The position numbers were made by a program, and so were the translations under genes. Below are positions 17,707-27,143 of a stretch of 64,000 nucleotides of DNA, piece after piece (position 1 is the first letter of the stretch; every line of letters starts with the position of its first letter). Origin of the DNA: Micavibrio sp. UBA1850. Lineage in GTDB: Bacteria > Pseudomonadota > Alphaproteobacteria > Micavibrionales > Micavibrionaceae. Under the pieces are notes generated by a model. The model was not told the DNA's origin, searched no databases, and worked only from the letters and a program-made list of their open reading frames with translations. The stretch lies in assembly GCA_002338525.1 (NCBI GenBank), contig DDIM01000001.1, forward strand, positions 26,458 to 90,457. Reading direction: 5' to 3'.

Positions 17707-19182
17707 TTATTGAAATGCGACTTCGTTAAATGATCGCAATTTTCGGCTGTGCAGTTTTTCAGGCCCTATTTCGCGCAATAGCTCCATTGTACGAATACCA
17801 ACGCCTAAATGCTGCGCGACGCGCTCACGATAAAAACTATCTGCCATGCCCGGTAACTTTAATTGCCCATGCAACGGCTTATCAGACACACACAGTAATG
17901 TTCCGTATGGCACGCGGAATCTAAACCCATTGGCCGCAATCGTTCCAGACTCCATGTCCAGTGCGATCGCACGGCTTTGACTTAGACGGCGATTTTGGCG
18001 CATAAGCGGACGAAATTCCCAGTTACGGTCATCAACAGTTGCCACCGTCCCCGTTCTCATAATCTTTTTAAGCTCATAACCTTGAAAGCCTGTCACTTCG
18101 CTTACTGATTGTTCCAAAGCAAGCTGTATCTCAGCCAGCGGTGGAATAGGAATGCTTGGGTGCAAATCTTTGTACAACACGTTGTCTTCACGAATATATC
18201 CATGCGCCAGTACATAATCACCCAATGATTGAGAGTTACGAAGCCCCGCACAATGTCCAAGCATCAACCATGCATGGGGACGAAGCACCGCGATATGGTC
18301 TGTAATTGTTTTTGCATTTGACGGTCCCACACCAATATTAACCATTGTAATACCGCTGCCATCTGGTCGTTTAAGGTGATAGGCAGGCATTTGTGGAAGC
18401 CGCGCAAGGCTGTACCCCTCCTCGTCCTCAGGAACATCATCCAACGATTTATTATATGTCACACGGTTACCGGGTTCGACAAAGGCATTGTAGCCATGCT
18501 CATCACTGTCTGCAGACATGAAGGCTTCCGCGTCCTTAATGAATTCATCAATATAGAATTGGTAATTTGTAAAAATTACAAAATTTTGAAAATGTTTTGA
18601 ATTTGTGGCCGTATAATGACGCAGGCGCATCAAACTAACATCTACGCGGGGCGCACTGAACAGCCCTAATGGCGATGGCTTGCCTGGCTCTACAATATGT
18701 GTGCCATTTGCAATCTCATCATTCATCAACGCAAGGTCTGGTTGATCAAATAAGTTGGGAAGCGCCACAGTATGTTCTGGAGACAAATCATGCTCCAAAT
18801 GAAAATCTTCACCCAATGCAAAATGAATCGGTATCGGCGTGTCACTAATGCCCACTTCGATGGGCTCGTCATGATTTTTAATCAGCTGACGAATCTGCTC
18901 GTGATAGTAATGCTTAAATATGTCAGGTCTGGTGACCGTCACCTCGTATACGCCTGCCTTAGGGACGAAACCATACGAACGGCGTATATCTTGGCGTGTC
19001 GCCTTATTTGTTGCAAACCTTACCAATGGATAGTAGGCGCGCACCTTATCTTTGGGAATCGCCCCCTTAGAAAAAGCGTCAAATTGCGAGCAAAGATACT
19101 CCACGCTTTTATTGTAAAGGGCTTCAATCGCAGCCACAGCCGCGTCGGGATCATGGTATTTTTTCATTTTATTTTTCGTCAT
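17707..19182 (-). CDS. amn: AMP nucleosidase
   Basis: A 491-residue protein that hydrolyses AMP to adenine and ribose 5-phosphate, tuning adenylate pools. The N-terminal family-specific domain includes KVRAYYPLVRFATNKATRQD and RRSYGFVPKAGVYEVTVTRP. The C-terminal nucleoside-phosphorylase-like domain has MVNIGVGPSNAKTITDHIAV, HCAGLRNSQSLGDYVLAHGY and ALDMESGTIAANGFR, where the Glu of MESGT is the phosphorylase-type ribose contact. Length is normal. It is transcribed on the minus strand after ftsY, 44 bp downstream, so they may share a transcript. Confidence 0.93.
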   Translation of the reverse strand: MTKNKMKKYHDPDAAVAAIEALYNKSVEYLCSQFDAFSKGAIPKDKVRAYYPLVRFATNKATRQDIRRSYGFVPKAGVYEVTVTRPDIFKHYYHEQIRQLIKNHDEPIEVGISDTPIPIHFALGEDFHLEHDLSPEHTVALPNLFDQPDLALMNDEIANGTHIVEPGKPSPLGLFSAPRVDVSLMRLRHYTATNSKHFQNFVIFTNYQFYIDEFIKDAEAFMSADSDEHGYNAFVEPGNRVTYNKSLDDVPEDEEGYSLARLPQMPAYHLKRPDGSGITMVNIGVGPSNAKTITDHIAVLRPHAWLMLGHCAGLRNSQSLGDYVLAHGYIREDNVLYKDLHPSIPIPPLAEIQLALEQSVSEVTGFQGYELKKIMRTGTVATVDDRNWEFRPLMRQNRRLSQSRAIALDMESGTIAANGFRFRVPYGTLLCVSDKPLHGQLKLPGMADSFYRERVAQHLGVGIRTMELLREIGPEKLHSRKLRSFNEVAFQ

Positions 19183-19226
19183 AACCGTATGATAACACGA
19201 AAGGAATCACAAATCAGCAGGCAATG

Positions 19227-20414
19227 TTACTCTAGCCCCACTAAAGATTTAGCAAATGCATCAGGGTGGAATGGCTGCAAATCTTCTATATCCTCGCCCA
19301 CACCGATGGCATGAATTGGCAGTTTAAAACGATCCGCTAATGATACGACAACCCCGCCTTTGGCAGACCCGTCAAGCTTTGTCACAATTAAACCTGTTAC
19401 ATTTGCAATCTCTTTAAAGCTTTCAAGCTGAGAGTGCGCATTTTGTCCCGTCGTCGAATCCAATACCAATAGAGTAGAATGAGGAATTGTCTCGTCATGC
19501 TTTTTCAAAACACGTATGATTTTTTCAAGCTCGTCCATTAAATTGGTTTTATTATGAAGGCGACCTGCCGTGTCAATGAGAAGGATGTCTGCCCCCTCTT
19601 CTTTTGCCTTTGCGTATGCCTCGTATGCTAGCGCCGCGGCATCAGCCCCCAAATCTTTCTTAACGAGAGGACACCCAACACGATCAGCCCAAATTTGTAG
19701 CTGTTCTAATGCTGCTGCACGAAACGTATCACCTGCGGCCATAACAATCTTTTTACCCTTGTTGTAGTGCATGTCGTAGGCAAGTTTACCAATTGTTGTC
19801 GTTTTACCAACGCCGTTTACACCACAAACCAAAATCACACGGGGCCCGCCGCTTTCCACGGGAGACACATCCAGTTCCTGTGCAACAGGCGCCAATACAT
19901 TTGAAATCTTTTCTGCCAAAGCTGTTTTAATCTCGTGTTCGTCAACATCCTTATCAAAGCGATCCTTTGAGATCTCTTGGGCTAAATATGTGGCAGTCTG
20001 TGGCCCTAAATCAGCCGCAATAAGCGCATCCTCTAACGCTTCGACAGCGTCTGCATCCAGCTTTTTCTTTGTAAAAACGTCGCCCAAGCCTTTTGTAAGC
20101 TTGGTTGAAGATTTTGATAGACCTCCAGATAAACGGGACAGCCACCCCCCTTCATCAGCATCATCTTTTTCAACCTCAGCATCAGACAACATGACATCAG
20201 CCGTTCTTTTGTCAGGAACGGGGATACCATCACCTAGATCGTCAATAATCTCGTTTTCAGTTGGCTCAATCTCATGTTTTAAATCTTCACTAATATCCGC
20301 ATCATATTCAACAGGCGGCTCAATTTCAGGTTCGCCATCTGGATGCAAAACCTTGTCTTCAGCGTCTTGCACCTCTTGCTCTGTTGCATTTTTTTTCTTA
20401 CGCCAAAAAACCAT
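19227..20414 (-). CDS. ftsY: Signal recognition particle receptor FtsY
   Basis: A 395-residue GTPase that docks SRP-ribosome complexes at the inner membrane. The N-terminal acidic A domain (about residues 10-90) is rich in Asp and Glu. The NG domain carries G1 CGVNGVGKTTTIGKLA, G2 region AAGDTFRAAALEQL, G3 LLIDTAGRLHNK, and G4 TKLDGSAKGG. The start MVFWRKKKNA has GGGAG before it. Its partner ffh lies 5 kb away. mtaB ends 12 bp upstream, so mtaB-ftsY is an operon, an order seen in other alphaproteobacteria. Confidence 0.95.
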   Translation of the reverse strand: MVFWRKKKNATEQEVQDAEDKVLHPDGEPEIEPPVEYDADISEDLKHEIEPTENEIIDDLGDGIPVPDKRTADVMLSDAEVEKDDADEGGWLSRLSGGLSKSSTKLTKGLGDVFTKKKLDADAVEALEDALIAADLGPQTATYLAQEISKDRFDKDVDEHEIKTALAEKISNVLAPVAQELDVSPVESGGPRVILVCGVNGVGKTTTIGKLAYDMHYNKGKKIVMAAGDTFRAAALEQLQIWADRVGCPLVKKDLGADAAALAYEAYAKAKEEGADILLIDTAGRLHNKTNLMDELEKIIRVLKKHDETIPHSTLLVLDSTTGQNAHSQLESFKEIANVTGLIVTKLDGSAKGGVVVSLADRFKLPIHAIGVGEDIEDLQPFHPDAFAKSLVGLE

Positions 20415-20426
20415 GATGAACTCCCT

Positions 20427-21707
20427 TTATAGATTTTGTTTTGCTATCAAAACATTATTCTCAATATCATACGAACGAACAGATAATAGAGTTCCTTGCT
20501 CGTACTCGCCATCCACACGCACAGGAGAAAAGTTCTCACTGCGCCCAAAATTGTTTTTTTCAACAATAACTTGATGAGATTTATTAACCTGACCTTTTAA
20601 GAAATCTGATAGCTGCTGTTCGCCTTTGGCGCGCAACCGTGCGGCACGCTCTTTTCGCAATGCGGGATCAACTTGAGGCATCTTTGCAGCCGGCGTTCCC
20701 TCACGCTCAGAGTAAGGAAATATATGACAGTGTATCAGGTCGCATTCCTCGATAATATTGAGCGTGTTTTCAAACATCTCATCTGTTTCGGTTGGAAACC
20801 CTGCAATAATATCGGCGCCAAACGCCATATCAGGGCGTAAATCACGCGCACGACGCGCCATATCAATGGCGTCTTGTCGTAAATGGCGGCGCTTCATACG
20901 TTTTAAAATCATGTCATCACCCGCCTGCAAACTCATGTGCAAATGGGGCATCAAACGCGGCTCTTCCGCGATCAAACGCCAAAGGTCATCATCTATTTCG
21001 ACAGGATCAAGCGAGGACAGCCTCAAGCGTTTTAACTCTGGCACCAGCGCCAATACACGTCGTATCATTTGGCCAAATGTCGGCGCCCCAGGCAGGTCAG
21101 GCCCATATGAGGTCACATCAACGCCAGTAAACACAACTTCTTGGTACCCCTGCTCAACCAAAGAGCGTACCTGCGCAACAATCTCCCCAATGGGGACAGA
21201 CCGTGAGTTACCCCGCCCATATGGTATTATACAAAACGTACAGCGGTGGTCGCATCCATTTTGCACCTGTACAAAGGCGCGCGCTCTTCCCTCAAACCCC
21301 TCTACCAAATGCGAGGCCGTCTCCTTAACGCTCATGATATCGTTAACAATTACTTTTGCACCATCCATGCTTTGCCATGTTGATGCATCTAATTTCTTAT
21401 CGTTTCCAATAACGCGCGCCACCTCATCCATATCACCATACATGTCTGGATTAATCTGCGCAGAGCAACCTGTCACTATGATTTTTTTGTTGGGGTGTTT
21501 ACGGTGAAGCTTACGAATGGATTGGCGTGCCTGACGCTCGGCTTCTTTTGTAACCGCACAAGTATTAATAATGATTGCATCGTCCAAACCGGCATTTTGC
21601 GCATGCGAGCGCATAACCTCGCTCTCATAGGTATTGAGACGACAGCCAAATGTAACAAGCTCTGGTGAAGACGGGTTATCTTTCATACAAAGCGGTATAG
21701 CACTCAT
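20427..21707 (-). CDS. mtaB: tRNA t6A37 methylthiotransferase MtaB
   Basis: A 426-residue radical-SAM enzyme that converts t6A37 to ms2t6A in tRNAs reading ANN codons. The N-terminal UPF0004 domain supplies three Cys for the second Fe-S cluster (VTFGCRLN, INTCAVTKEA, IIVTGCSAQ). The radical-SAM cluster is in QNGCDHRCTFCIIPYGRGNS. A TRAM-like C-terminus follows (VIVEKNNFGRSENFSPV). CRLNTYES separates MtaB from MiaB. ATG 21707 is the first start; ATG 21686 (MKDNPSS) is equally possible, and neither has a clear ribosome-binding site. It is followed closely by ftsY. Confidence 0.92.
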   Translation of the reverse strand: MSAIPLCMKDNPSSPELVTFGCRLNTYESEVMRSHAQNAGLDDAIIINTCAVTKEAERQARQSIRKLHRKHPNKKIIVTGCSAQINPDMYGDMDEVARVIGNDKKLDASTWQSMDGAKVIVNDIMSVKETASHLVEGFEGRARAFVQVQNGCDHRCTFCIIPYGRGNSRSVPIGEIVAQVRSLVEQGYQEVVFTGVDVTSYGPDLPGAPTFGQMIRRVLALVPELKRLRLSSLDPVEIDDDLWRLIAEEPRLMPHLHMSLQAGDDMILKRMKRRHLRQDAIDMARRARDLRPDMAFGADIIAGFPTETDEMFENTLNIIEECDLIHCHIFPYSEREGTPAAKMPQVDPALRKERAARLRAKGEQQLSDFLKGQVNKSHQVIVEKNNFGRSENFSPVRVDGEYEQGTLLSVRSYDIENNVLIAKQNL

Positions 21708-21735
21708 ATACGCTAAAAAGCAAGGGCGTTAAGGG

Positions 21736-23901
21736 CTAAGGATTAGCCTTGGGTGCATTCTTTTGCCCCTTTGCTGCATCATCCGCAACATTGACGCCCT
21801 CTCGACGATACATCGCATTTGGATCAGGCGCGCGTCCCAAAAACTCGACAAACAAATCCATAGGTGGCTTTGTATTTCCCGATGCATATATGGTCTTTAA
21901 CTTATCCGCCGTAGTGGCGTCATAAAGCCCCTTCTCTTTGAACGTCTCAAAGGCATCAGCCTCAAGCACATCCGCCCATTTATATACGTAGTACCCAGAG
22001 GCATACCCATCAGGCGAGGCGAATAAATGACCAAAGCTTAGAGATTGGCGATTGCTTCTATTATCCCATAGACTTGCCATGTTATGGGCTGTGTCCTCAA
22101 CCTCGTCAATTGACATCAAATGATCTGACGTTTGCGCATGAAAACACATGTCTAAAAGACCCAACCGAACCTGCCTTAACTCAGACTCCGCCATGCCGTA
22201 TTTTTTCTTCGCTTGCAATGCGTCGATATACTCATCTGGAATCAAATCACCTGTTTCATGATGATACGCATATGACTTTAAAACTTCAGGCTCTAAGGCC
22301 CAATTCTCTTGGATCTGGGACGGGAACTCAACAAAGTCTTTTTTAACATTTGTACCATTTAACGAGGCGTAAGGCCCTCCCTCTGAAAGCATATGGTGTA
22401 GCCCGTGTCCAAATTCATGGAACAGCGTCTCAACCTCTCGTACAGAAAGAAGCGTTTCGCCCTGCTCATTTGGAGCTTCAAAGTTCAAGCTATTCATAAC
22501 TAAAGGGATGCTGATGTCCCCATGTCCATCTTCTTGATAAATGCGTATACCTAACGCACGCGCCCCAGCATCCTTAACTTTGCTATCTTTATAAAAATCA
22601 GCATATAGCAACGCTTTCAAATCTCCGCTTTTTGCATCACTGACTTCAAATACACGCGCATCATCTCGATAAGTTGGGTATTTACCTGTGTACTCGACGG
22701 TTTTCAAACCAAATAGCTTTTCTGTGTGTTCAAACATACCCTTGAGAACATTATTAAGTTCAAAGTAAGGACGCAGAGCCTCCTCGTCGAGACTAAGCGT
22801 TTCCTCCATTAATCTTTGATAATAAAACGAGTAATCATAAGGTTCAAAACTATCGAGATTTGCATCGCTAAGCGCATATTCTTTCAGGCGCGAAAAAGAA
22901 ACCTCTGCCTCACGTTTATATGTTGACGCATTAACGCTAAGGAAGTTTGTAACCGTTTCGACATTACCGGCCATTCTATCTTCTAACACATAACCCGCAT
23001 AGCTATCATACCCTAATAGGCGGGCCTTCTCCTGCCTTAGTCTAACGATATGACTAACCAGCTGTTTATTGTCGAAATCTCCCCCATCGCACAGATCGCA
23101 CCGTGCTTGGAAAACAGCCTCTCGGAACGAGCGATCCTCGCAATAAGTTAATATATCTGGTGCTCCATCAAGCGTAACCATATACGCCCCGTCAAATACG
23201 GAGGCATTCTCCATATCACCGGACTTGAGCGCTTTTTCATATTCTTTTTTCGCAGCGGCTTCAAAACCCGCCACCGCTCTATCAGGTACGCCTTTCAAAA
23301 GGTCTTTGGATACGATCCACTTAAAAGACGAGCTATGATCCCTCAAATTCTGCGAATATTTTATAGTGGCCACCTCAAGCTCTTCTTGAATGGCCTTCAA
23401 CCGGTCCTTGTCTTCACCCTCAAGCAAAGCACCCGATCTTGCTTGCCCATTATACTGTTCTTCTAACAATCTCAGCTCCACAGAAGAAAGCCCCAGCGTA
23501 TCCTTTATATCGTAGACATGTTTAATTTTTGCAAAAAGCGCCTCATCCGTCGTCACTTGAGAATATGCAGATGAAATTTTTGTAGAAACGGCTTCATTTA
23601 TAGCCCTAAACTCGTCCGTCATGTTTGCGCATTTATAAACAGTTAGAATACGTACAATACGATCCAAATCAGAACCTGCGCGCTCATATGCGACGATAGT
23701 ATTTTCAAAGTTTGGGGCGTCACTATTGTCTTTTATCGCGTCTATTTCACGAAACAGCTCTTTTACGGCCCAATCAACGGCGGGCGCGAAATGCTTACCT
23801 TGAATTTTATCAAAAGGCGGCGCTTCATATGGCAACGCACTTCTTGTGATGAGGGGGTTATTTTTAAAGATTTTTGAAAGCTTATTTTCTTTTTTACTCA
23901 T
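21736..23901 (-). CDS. M3 family zinc metallopeptidase (Dcp/oligopeptidase A type)
   Basis: A 721-residue enzyme of the thimet oligopeptidase family that trims short peptides. The zinc motif HEFGHGLHHM lies near residue 495, preceded by EVETLF. The N-terminal helical lid has NPLITRSALPYEAPPFDKIQ and SDAPNFENTIVAYERAG, typical of Dcp. The C-terminus has SFGHLFASPDGYASGYYVYK, another M3 signature. There is no signal peptide, so it is cytoplasmic. The tail (DDAAKGQKNAPKANP) is polar. It lies 28 bp upstream of the mtaB start in the same direction and may be cotranscribed with it. Confidence 0.92.
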   Translation of the reverse strand: MSKKENKLSKIFKNNPLITRSALPYEAPPFDKIQGKHFAPAVDWAVKELFREIDAIKDNSDAPNFENTIVAYERAGSDLDRIVRILTVYKCANMTDEFRAINEAVSTKISSAYSQVTTDEALFAKIKHVYDIKDTLGLSSVELRLLEEQYNGQARSGALLEGEDKDRLKAIQEELEVATIKYSQNLRDHSSSFKWIVSKDLLKGVPDRAVAGFEAAAKKEYEKALKSGDMENASVFDGAYMVTLDGAPDILTYCEDRSFREAVFQARCDLCDGGDFDNKQLVSHIVRLRQEKARLLGYDSYAGYVLEDRMAGNVETVTNFLSVNASTYKREAEVSFSRLKEYALSDANLDSFEPYDYSFYYQRLMEETLSLDEEALRPYFELNNVLKGMFEHTEKLFGLKTVEYTGKYPTYRDDARVFEVSDAKSGDLKALLYADFYKDSKVKDAGARALGIRIYQEDGHGDISIPLVMNSLNFEAPNEQGETLLSVREVETLFHEFGHGLHHMLSEGGPYASLNGTNVKKDFVEFPSQIQENWALEPEVLKSYAYHHETGDLIPDEYIDALQAKKKYGMAESELRQVRLGLLDMCFHAQTSDHLMSIDEVEDTAHNMASLWDNRSNRQSLSFGHLFASPDGYASGYYVYKWADVLEADAFETFKEKGLYDATTADKLKTIYASGNTKPPMDLFVEFLGRAPDPNAMYRREGVNVADDAAKGQKNAPKANP

Positions 23902-23934
23902 AACCGCTCCTGCATTGTTATTTATTTAATAATA

Positions 23935-24888
23935 TCATTTACACGCCAGTGTAATACGGTGAGGTTTAACAACACCTCGATCGTCCATATTATAACGATA
24001 AGCACCGATGCCCTCTTCTGTATCAAGGCATATAACTTTGTCATTTGATGTGTAGCCTACCGCTCCACCACGTGGAATATGGCCACAAAAGACAAGACGA
24101 TCTGGTTTCTCAAAATGTTCAGACCAATGACTGTCACGTGATTTCATTGCCGCGTAATCTTCACGCTGGGCGTCTGTGACATCATTTGCAGGTTTGTTTA
24201 ATACACTCGATAAAGTGGCATGCTCAGACTCCCACCACAACAAACGAGCCTTGTTATTAAACTCACCACTGCGCGACTTGTAAGCCAATGAATTAGGCAC
24301 TTCCACCTCTGTGCCAAATAAAGCTATACCGGCGCTTTTCATAAACGTTTCATGAAGGGGGTGCTTAGAATCGGAATATTTTTCGTAACAATTAGGTCTT
24401 AGCCTGTTTTCATTATCTACAAATCCACGCATAGATTCGAATTGCGATGGTTTGTATTGCGCATGAACCGCAATAAAGTCTCTCGTTGGTGGTGTGTAGT
24501 AAAGCTTAAGCTGTTTAAACTGATCGACTAAAACATCCATAGAAGTATTGGCAGCCTCAACTTCCTCAGAAAAACTACTACCCTCAACAATCGCTAAATC
24601 CCCCATCTGGTGAGAATATATATGATTGAACTCGTTATTTCCCATTAAACCAATCGCAGCACCACTAGTCATCATCTTGTGAACGATAGATATAGATTCG
24701 AGGTTTTGTGCCCCTTTATTAATATAGTCACCAACAAACAACGCCTGCCTGTCACCGCTGGGGTGGTAAAAGCCTTTGGCTGCATTTTCTACATAGCCAA
24801 GCTCTGTCAAAAGTTTACGAAGCGTGAGTGCGTCAGCATGCACATCTCCAATTACGTCAAAACCTGTTTTATATTGATTTGATTTCAT
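23935..24888 (-). CDS. Calcineurin-like metallophosphoesterase
   Basis: A 317-residue protein with the metallophosphatase motifs in order: FDVIGDVHADALTL (D-x-H), ALFVGDYINKGAQN (GDxxDRG degenerated to GDYINKG), GLMGNNEFNHIYS (GNHE/D changed to GNNE) and VFCGHIPRGGAVGY (GH). Metal ligands Asp, His, Asp, Asn and the last His are kept, but the Asp-Arg of motif II and the His of motif III are replaced. It looks closest to PrpE/ApaH-like protein phosphatases or diadenosine polyphosphatases. Activity may be altered; substrate unknown. It precedes the M3 peptidase gene by 33 bp. Confidence 0.82.
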   Translation of the reverse strand: MKSNQYKTGFDVIGDVHADALTLRKLLTELGYVENAAKGFYHPSGDRQALFVGDYINKGAQNLESISIVHKMMTSGAAIGLMGNNEFNHIYSHQMGDLAIVEGSSFSEEVEAANTSMDVLVDQFKQLKLYYTPPTRDFIAVHAQYKPSQFESMRGFVDNENRLRPNCYEKYSDSKHPLHETFMKSAGIALFGTEVEVPNSLAYKSRSGEFNNKARLLWWESEHATLSSVLNKPANDVTDAQREDYAAMKSRDSHWSEHFEKPDRLVFCGHIPRGGAVGYTSNDKVICLDTEEGIGAYRYNMDDRGVVKPHRITLACK

Positions 24889-25061
24889 GTCGCAGAGAAT
24901 ACAAGCAAGACAATGCTTATGTCAAGAACATTGGCAAACATGTCACAGGCTGTAACACTAAAACATATAGACATAAAAATAATTTTATAGAAACGCTCAT
25001 GAAATATTTTTGAAACATACATTTTATATGATGGATGTATAACAACAAGAAGGAAAGCTTA

Positions 25062-25265
25062 ATGCGCTACATAAACTACCGTTACTCAAAACGCAGAAAC
25101 AGACAAAAAGAAATGATTTACGGAGGCCTGCTGCTTGCGTCAATTATATCAGTTCTCACAACGTCACTTGTTATTGGATTAACGGCATCACCTAACGCAA
25201 CAGATTTCGCTCTTAATCTTATGAGTGTTTGCTACAGCAATGGACAAAATACAATCTGCCTGTAA
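25062..25265 (+). CDS. Small single-span membrane protein
   Basis: A 67-residue product from ATG 25062, which has AAGGA upstream; ATG 25035 lacks one. A strongly basic N-terminus (RYINYRYSKRRNRQKE) precedes one transmembrane helix (GGLLLASIISVLTTSLVIGL), then a short tail with two Cys (SVCYSNGQNTICL) that would face the periplasm and could form a disulfide. Such a form is typical of small membrane regulators, but no family is recognised. It is isolated: divergent from the phosphoesterase and followed by a candidate RNA gene. Confidence 0.65.
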   Translation: MRYINYRYSKRRNRQKEMIYGGLLLASIISVLTTSLVIGLTASPNATDFALNLMSVCYSNGQNTICL

Positions 25266-25295
25266 GATCAATCCAAAGGCCGAGCCAATAAACGC

Positions 25296-25323
25296 TTGAC
25301 CTTTCCTCACAAAATAGTATAAA
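25296..25323 (+). promoter_or_regulatory. Sigma-70 type promoter upstream of candidate RNA/ffh
   Basis: TTGACC (25296-25301) and TATAAA (25318-25323) are separated by 16 bases. This is one of the clearest promoters in the window. Transcription would start near 25330, about 160 bases before ffh. Confidence 0.6.
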
Positions 25324-25329
25324 TCACCA

Positions 25330-25432
25330 GAATAAATTTACATGACATCGGTGTAACCACCGTGTCCATTGTGAAAAACAAGGATACCCCTCAGTCGGCG
25401 AAGTTACGCTCACTGGGGTTATTTGGGTTTTG
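25330..25432 (+). ncRNA. Candidate small RNA or ffh leader
   Basis: Downstream of the promoter at 25296 lie two hairpins. GACA-CGGTG pairs with CACCG-TGTC (25344-25366, loop TAAC, one bulged T). A second, larger hairpin runs from ACCCC (25386-25390) to GGGGT (25415-25419), with inner AGT/ACT and GCG/CGC pairs, and is followed by TATTTGGGTTTTG. The second looks like a terminator, giving an RNA of about 100 bases, or an attenuator before ffh. It lacks the GGAAG...AGCAG core of SRP RNA, so it is not ffs. No family is recognised. Confidence 0.45.
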
Positions 25433-25489
25433 TCCTAAATTATTTCCTTGATTAACGAAGTGAAAAAGTGAACGGACACGAGCAAGAGC

Positions 25490-27094
25490 ATGTTTAACAG
25501 CTTAAGTGATAGATTGGGTGGAATTTTTGACGGTCTTCGAGGCAAAAACCTCAAAGAAGAAGACGTTAACAACGCAATGCGCGAGATTCGCATTGCTCTT
25601 CTAGAAGCCGATGTTGCACTCCCTGTCGTAAAGGACTTTATCACTTCCGTTAAGGAAAAAGCCGTTGGTCAGGATGTCATTAAAGGTGTCAACCCAGCTC
25701 AACAAGTCGTTAAAATCGTAAACGACGCCATGATCGAAATGCTGGGCAGTGATGAAACAGAGCTTCTCGCATTAAAAGCCCCTGCCCCCGCCGCTATTCT
25801 TATGGTGGGTTTACAAGGATCTGGTAAAACAACATCAACGGCTAAGATTGCCAAATTTTTGACAGACAAGCACAAGAAAAAAGTGCTTATGGCAGGGTTG
25901 GACGTTCACCGTCCCGCCGCCCAAGAACAATTGGCCCAGCTTGGTGAACAAACAGGCGTTGCCACACTTGAAATTATCAAGGGGCAGTCTCCTATAGACA
26001 TTGCAAACCGCGCCCTTAAAACAGCCAAGCTTGAAGGCTATGACATTGTTATGCTTGATACAGCAGGACGTTTGTCTATTGATGAAGAGCTTATGGAGGA
26101 AGTGGCCGCTATCAAAGCAGCCTCAAACCCTGCCGAGACACTCCTTGTTGCCGACGCAATGACAGGTCAAGACGCTGTCAACGTTGCCAAGGCCTTTGAC
26201 GAAAAACTGTCTATCACAGGTATCATGCTTACACGTGTTGATGGTGATGCACGCGGTGGTGCGGCCATGTCGATGCGCGGCATAACAGGTAAGCCTGTGA
26301 AACTAATCGGTGTTGGAGAGAAATGGAACGAAATTGAAGCCTTCCACCCTGACCGTATTGCCAGCCGTATTTTGGGCATGGGTGATGTTGTTTCATTGGT
26401 GGAAAAGGCTGTTGAGACTGTCGACCAAGAACAAGCCGCCAAAATGGCTGAAAAGTTCAAAAAAGGAAAATTTGACTTTGAAGACATGCTTGCGCAGTTC
26501 CGTCAAATGAGCAAAATGGGAGGCGCAGGCTCTCTCATGAAAATGCTCCCTGGACTTGGTAAATTCGCAGATCAGATCGAAAGCGCTAATTTAGACGGTA
26601 CAATCCTTAAGAAACAAGAAGCTATGATTTTGTCGATGACAAAAGCCGAGCGCGCACGCCCTTCACTTCTAAACGCCTCTCGTAAAAAACGTATCGCGGC
26701 AGGGTCTGGAAGCACTGTTCAAGACCTCAACAAGCTCATTAAACAACATGCGCAAATGGAAAAAATGATGAAGCGCATGAAGAAAATGGGCATGAGCGGC
26801 ATGATGAAACAAATGAAAGGTCTGATGGGCGGCAAAGACGCAGCCATGATGGATCAGCTTGAGGGCATGAGCGACGAAGACGCTATGGCAATGATCGAGC
26901 AAGAAAAAGCAGGTGGTACTGGCTTAGGCCCTAATCCATTTGACGCACCGTCTGCCAATACAGGCGGCCTGCCTATGGGCGGAAATACTGGATTTGGTGC
27001 AGGTATGCCCGGAATGGGCGGCATTCCTGGACTAGGTGGTTTACCAACACGCGGCGGTACTAAAAAGAACCGTAAAAAAGGTAAGCGCAAATAA
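25490..27094 (+). CDS. ffh: Signal recognition particle protein Ffh
   Basis: A 534-residue GTPase that binds signal sequences and 4.5S RNA. The N domain starts at MFNSLSDRLGGIFDGLRGK. The G domain carries MVGLQGSGKTTSTAKIAKFL, GLDVHRPAAQEQL, DTAGRLSIDEELM and TRVDGDARGG. The M domain has clusters of Met (MEKMMKRMKKMGMSGMMKQM) and the signature SMTKAERARPSLLNASRKKR. The tail is Gly/Met/Pro-rich and ends in basic KKNRKKGKRK, common in alphaproteobacterial Ffh. It heads the run ffh-rpsP-rimM-trmD, a widely conserved order. The ribosome-binding site is weak. Confidence 0.96.
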   Translation: MFNSLSDRLGGIFDGLRGKNLKEEDVNNAMREIRIALLEADVALPVVKDFITSVKEKAVGQDVIKGVNPAQQVVKIVNDAMIEMLGSDETELLALKAPAPAAILMVGLQGSGKTTSTAKIAKFLTDKHKKKVLMAGLDVHRPAAQEQLAQLGEQTGVATLEIIKGQSPIDIANRALKTAKLEGYDIVMLDTAGRLSIDEELMEEVAAIKAASNPAETLLVADAMTGQDAVNVAKAFDEKLSITGIMLTRVDGDARGGAAMSMRGITGKPVKLIGVGEKWNEIEAFHPDRIASRILGMGDVVSLVEKAVETVDQEQAAKMAEKFKKGKFDFEDMLAQFRQMSKMGGAGSLMKMLPGLGKFADQIESANLDGTILKKQEAMILSMTKAERARPSLLNASRKKRIAAGSGSTVQDLNKLIKQHAQMEKMMKRMKKMGMSGMMKQMKGLMGGKDAAMMDQLEGMSDEDAMAMIEQEKAGGTGLGPNPFDAPSANTGGLPMGGNTGFGAGMPGMGGIPGLGGLPTRGGTKKNRKKGKRK

Positions 27095-27143
27095 AATTTA
27101 AACGGAATTGATTGAATAAACATAATTTAAAAGGAGAAAAACT

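Noticed and set aside
19990..20574. Plus-strand frame of 194 codons, Ser-rich
   Set aside because: It lies antisense to the acidic domain of ftsY; Ser runs reflect complementary Asp/Glu codons.
20758..21507. Long plus-strand frame of 249 codons
   Set aside because: It is the antisense shadow of mtaB, whose radical-SAM motifs are intact; its Ser/Arg/Ile-rich composition is that of an antisense reading.
25330..25432. SRP 4.5S RNA (ffs) next to ffh
   Set aside because: The conserved apical core (GGAAG...AGCAG) is absent, so the hairpins are reported as an unassigned RNA only.
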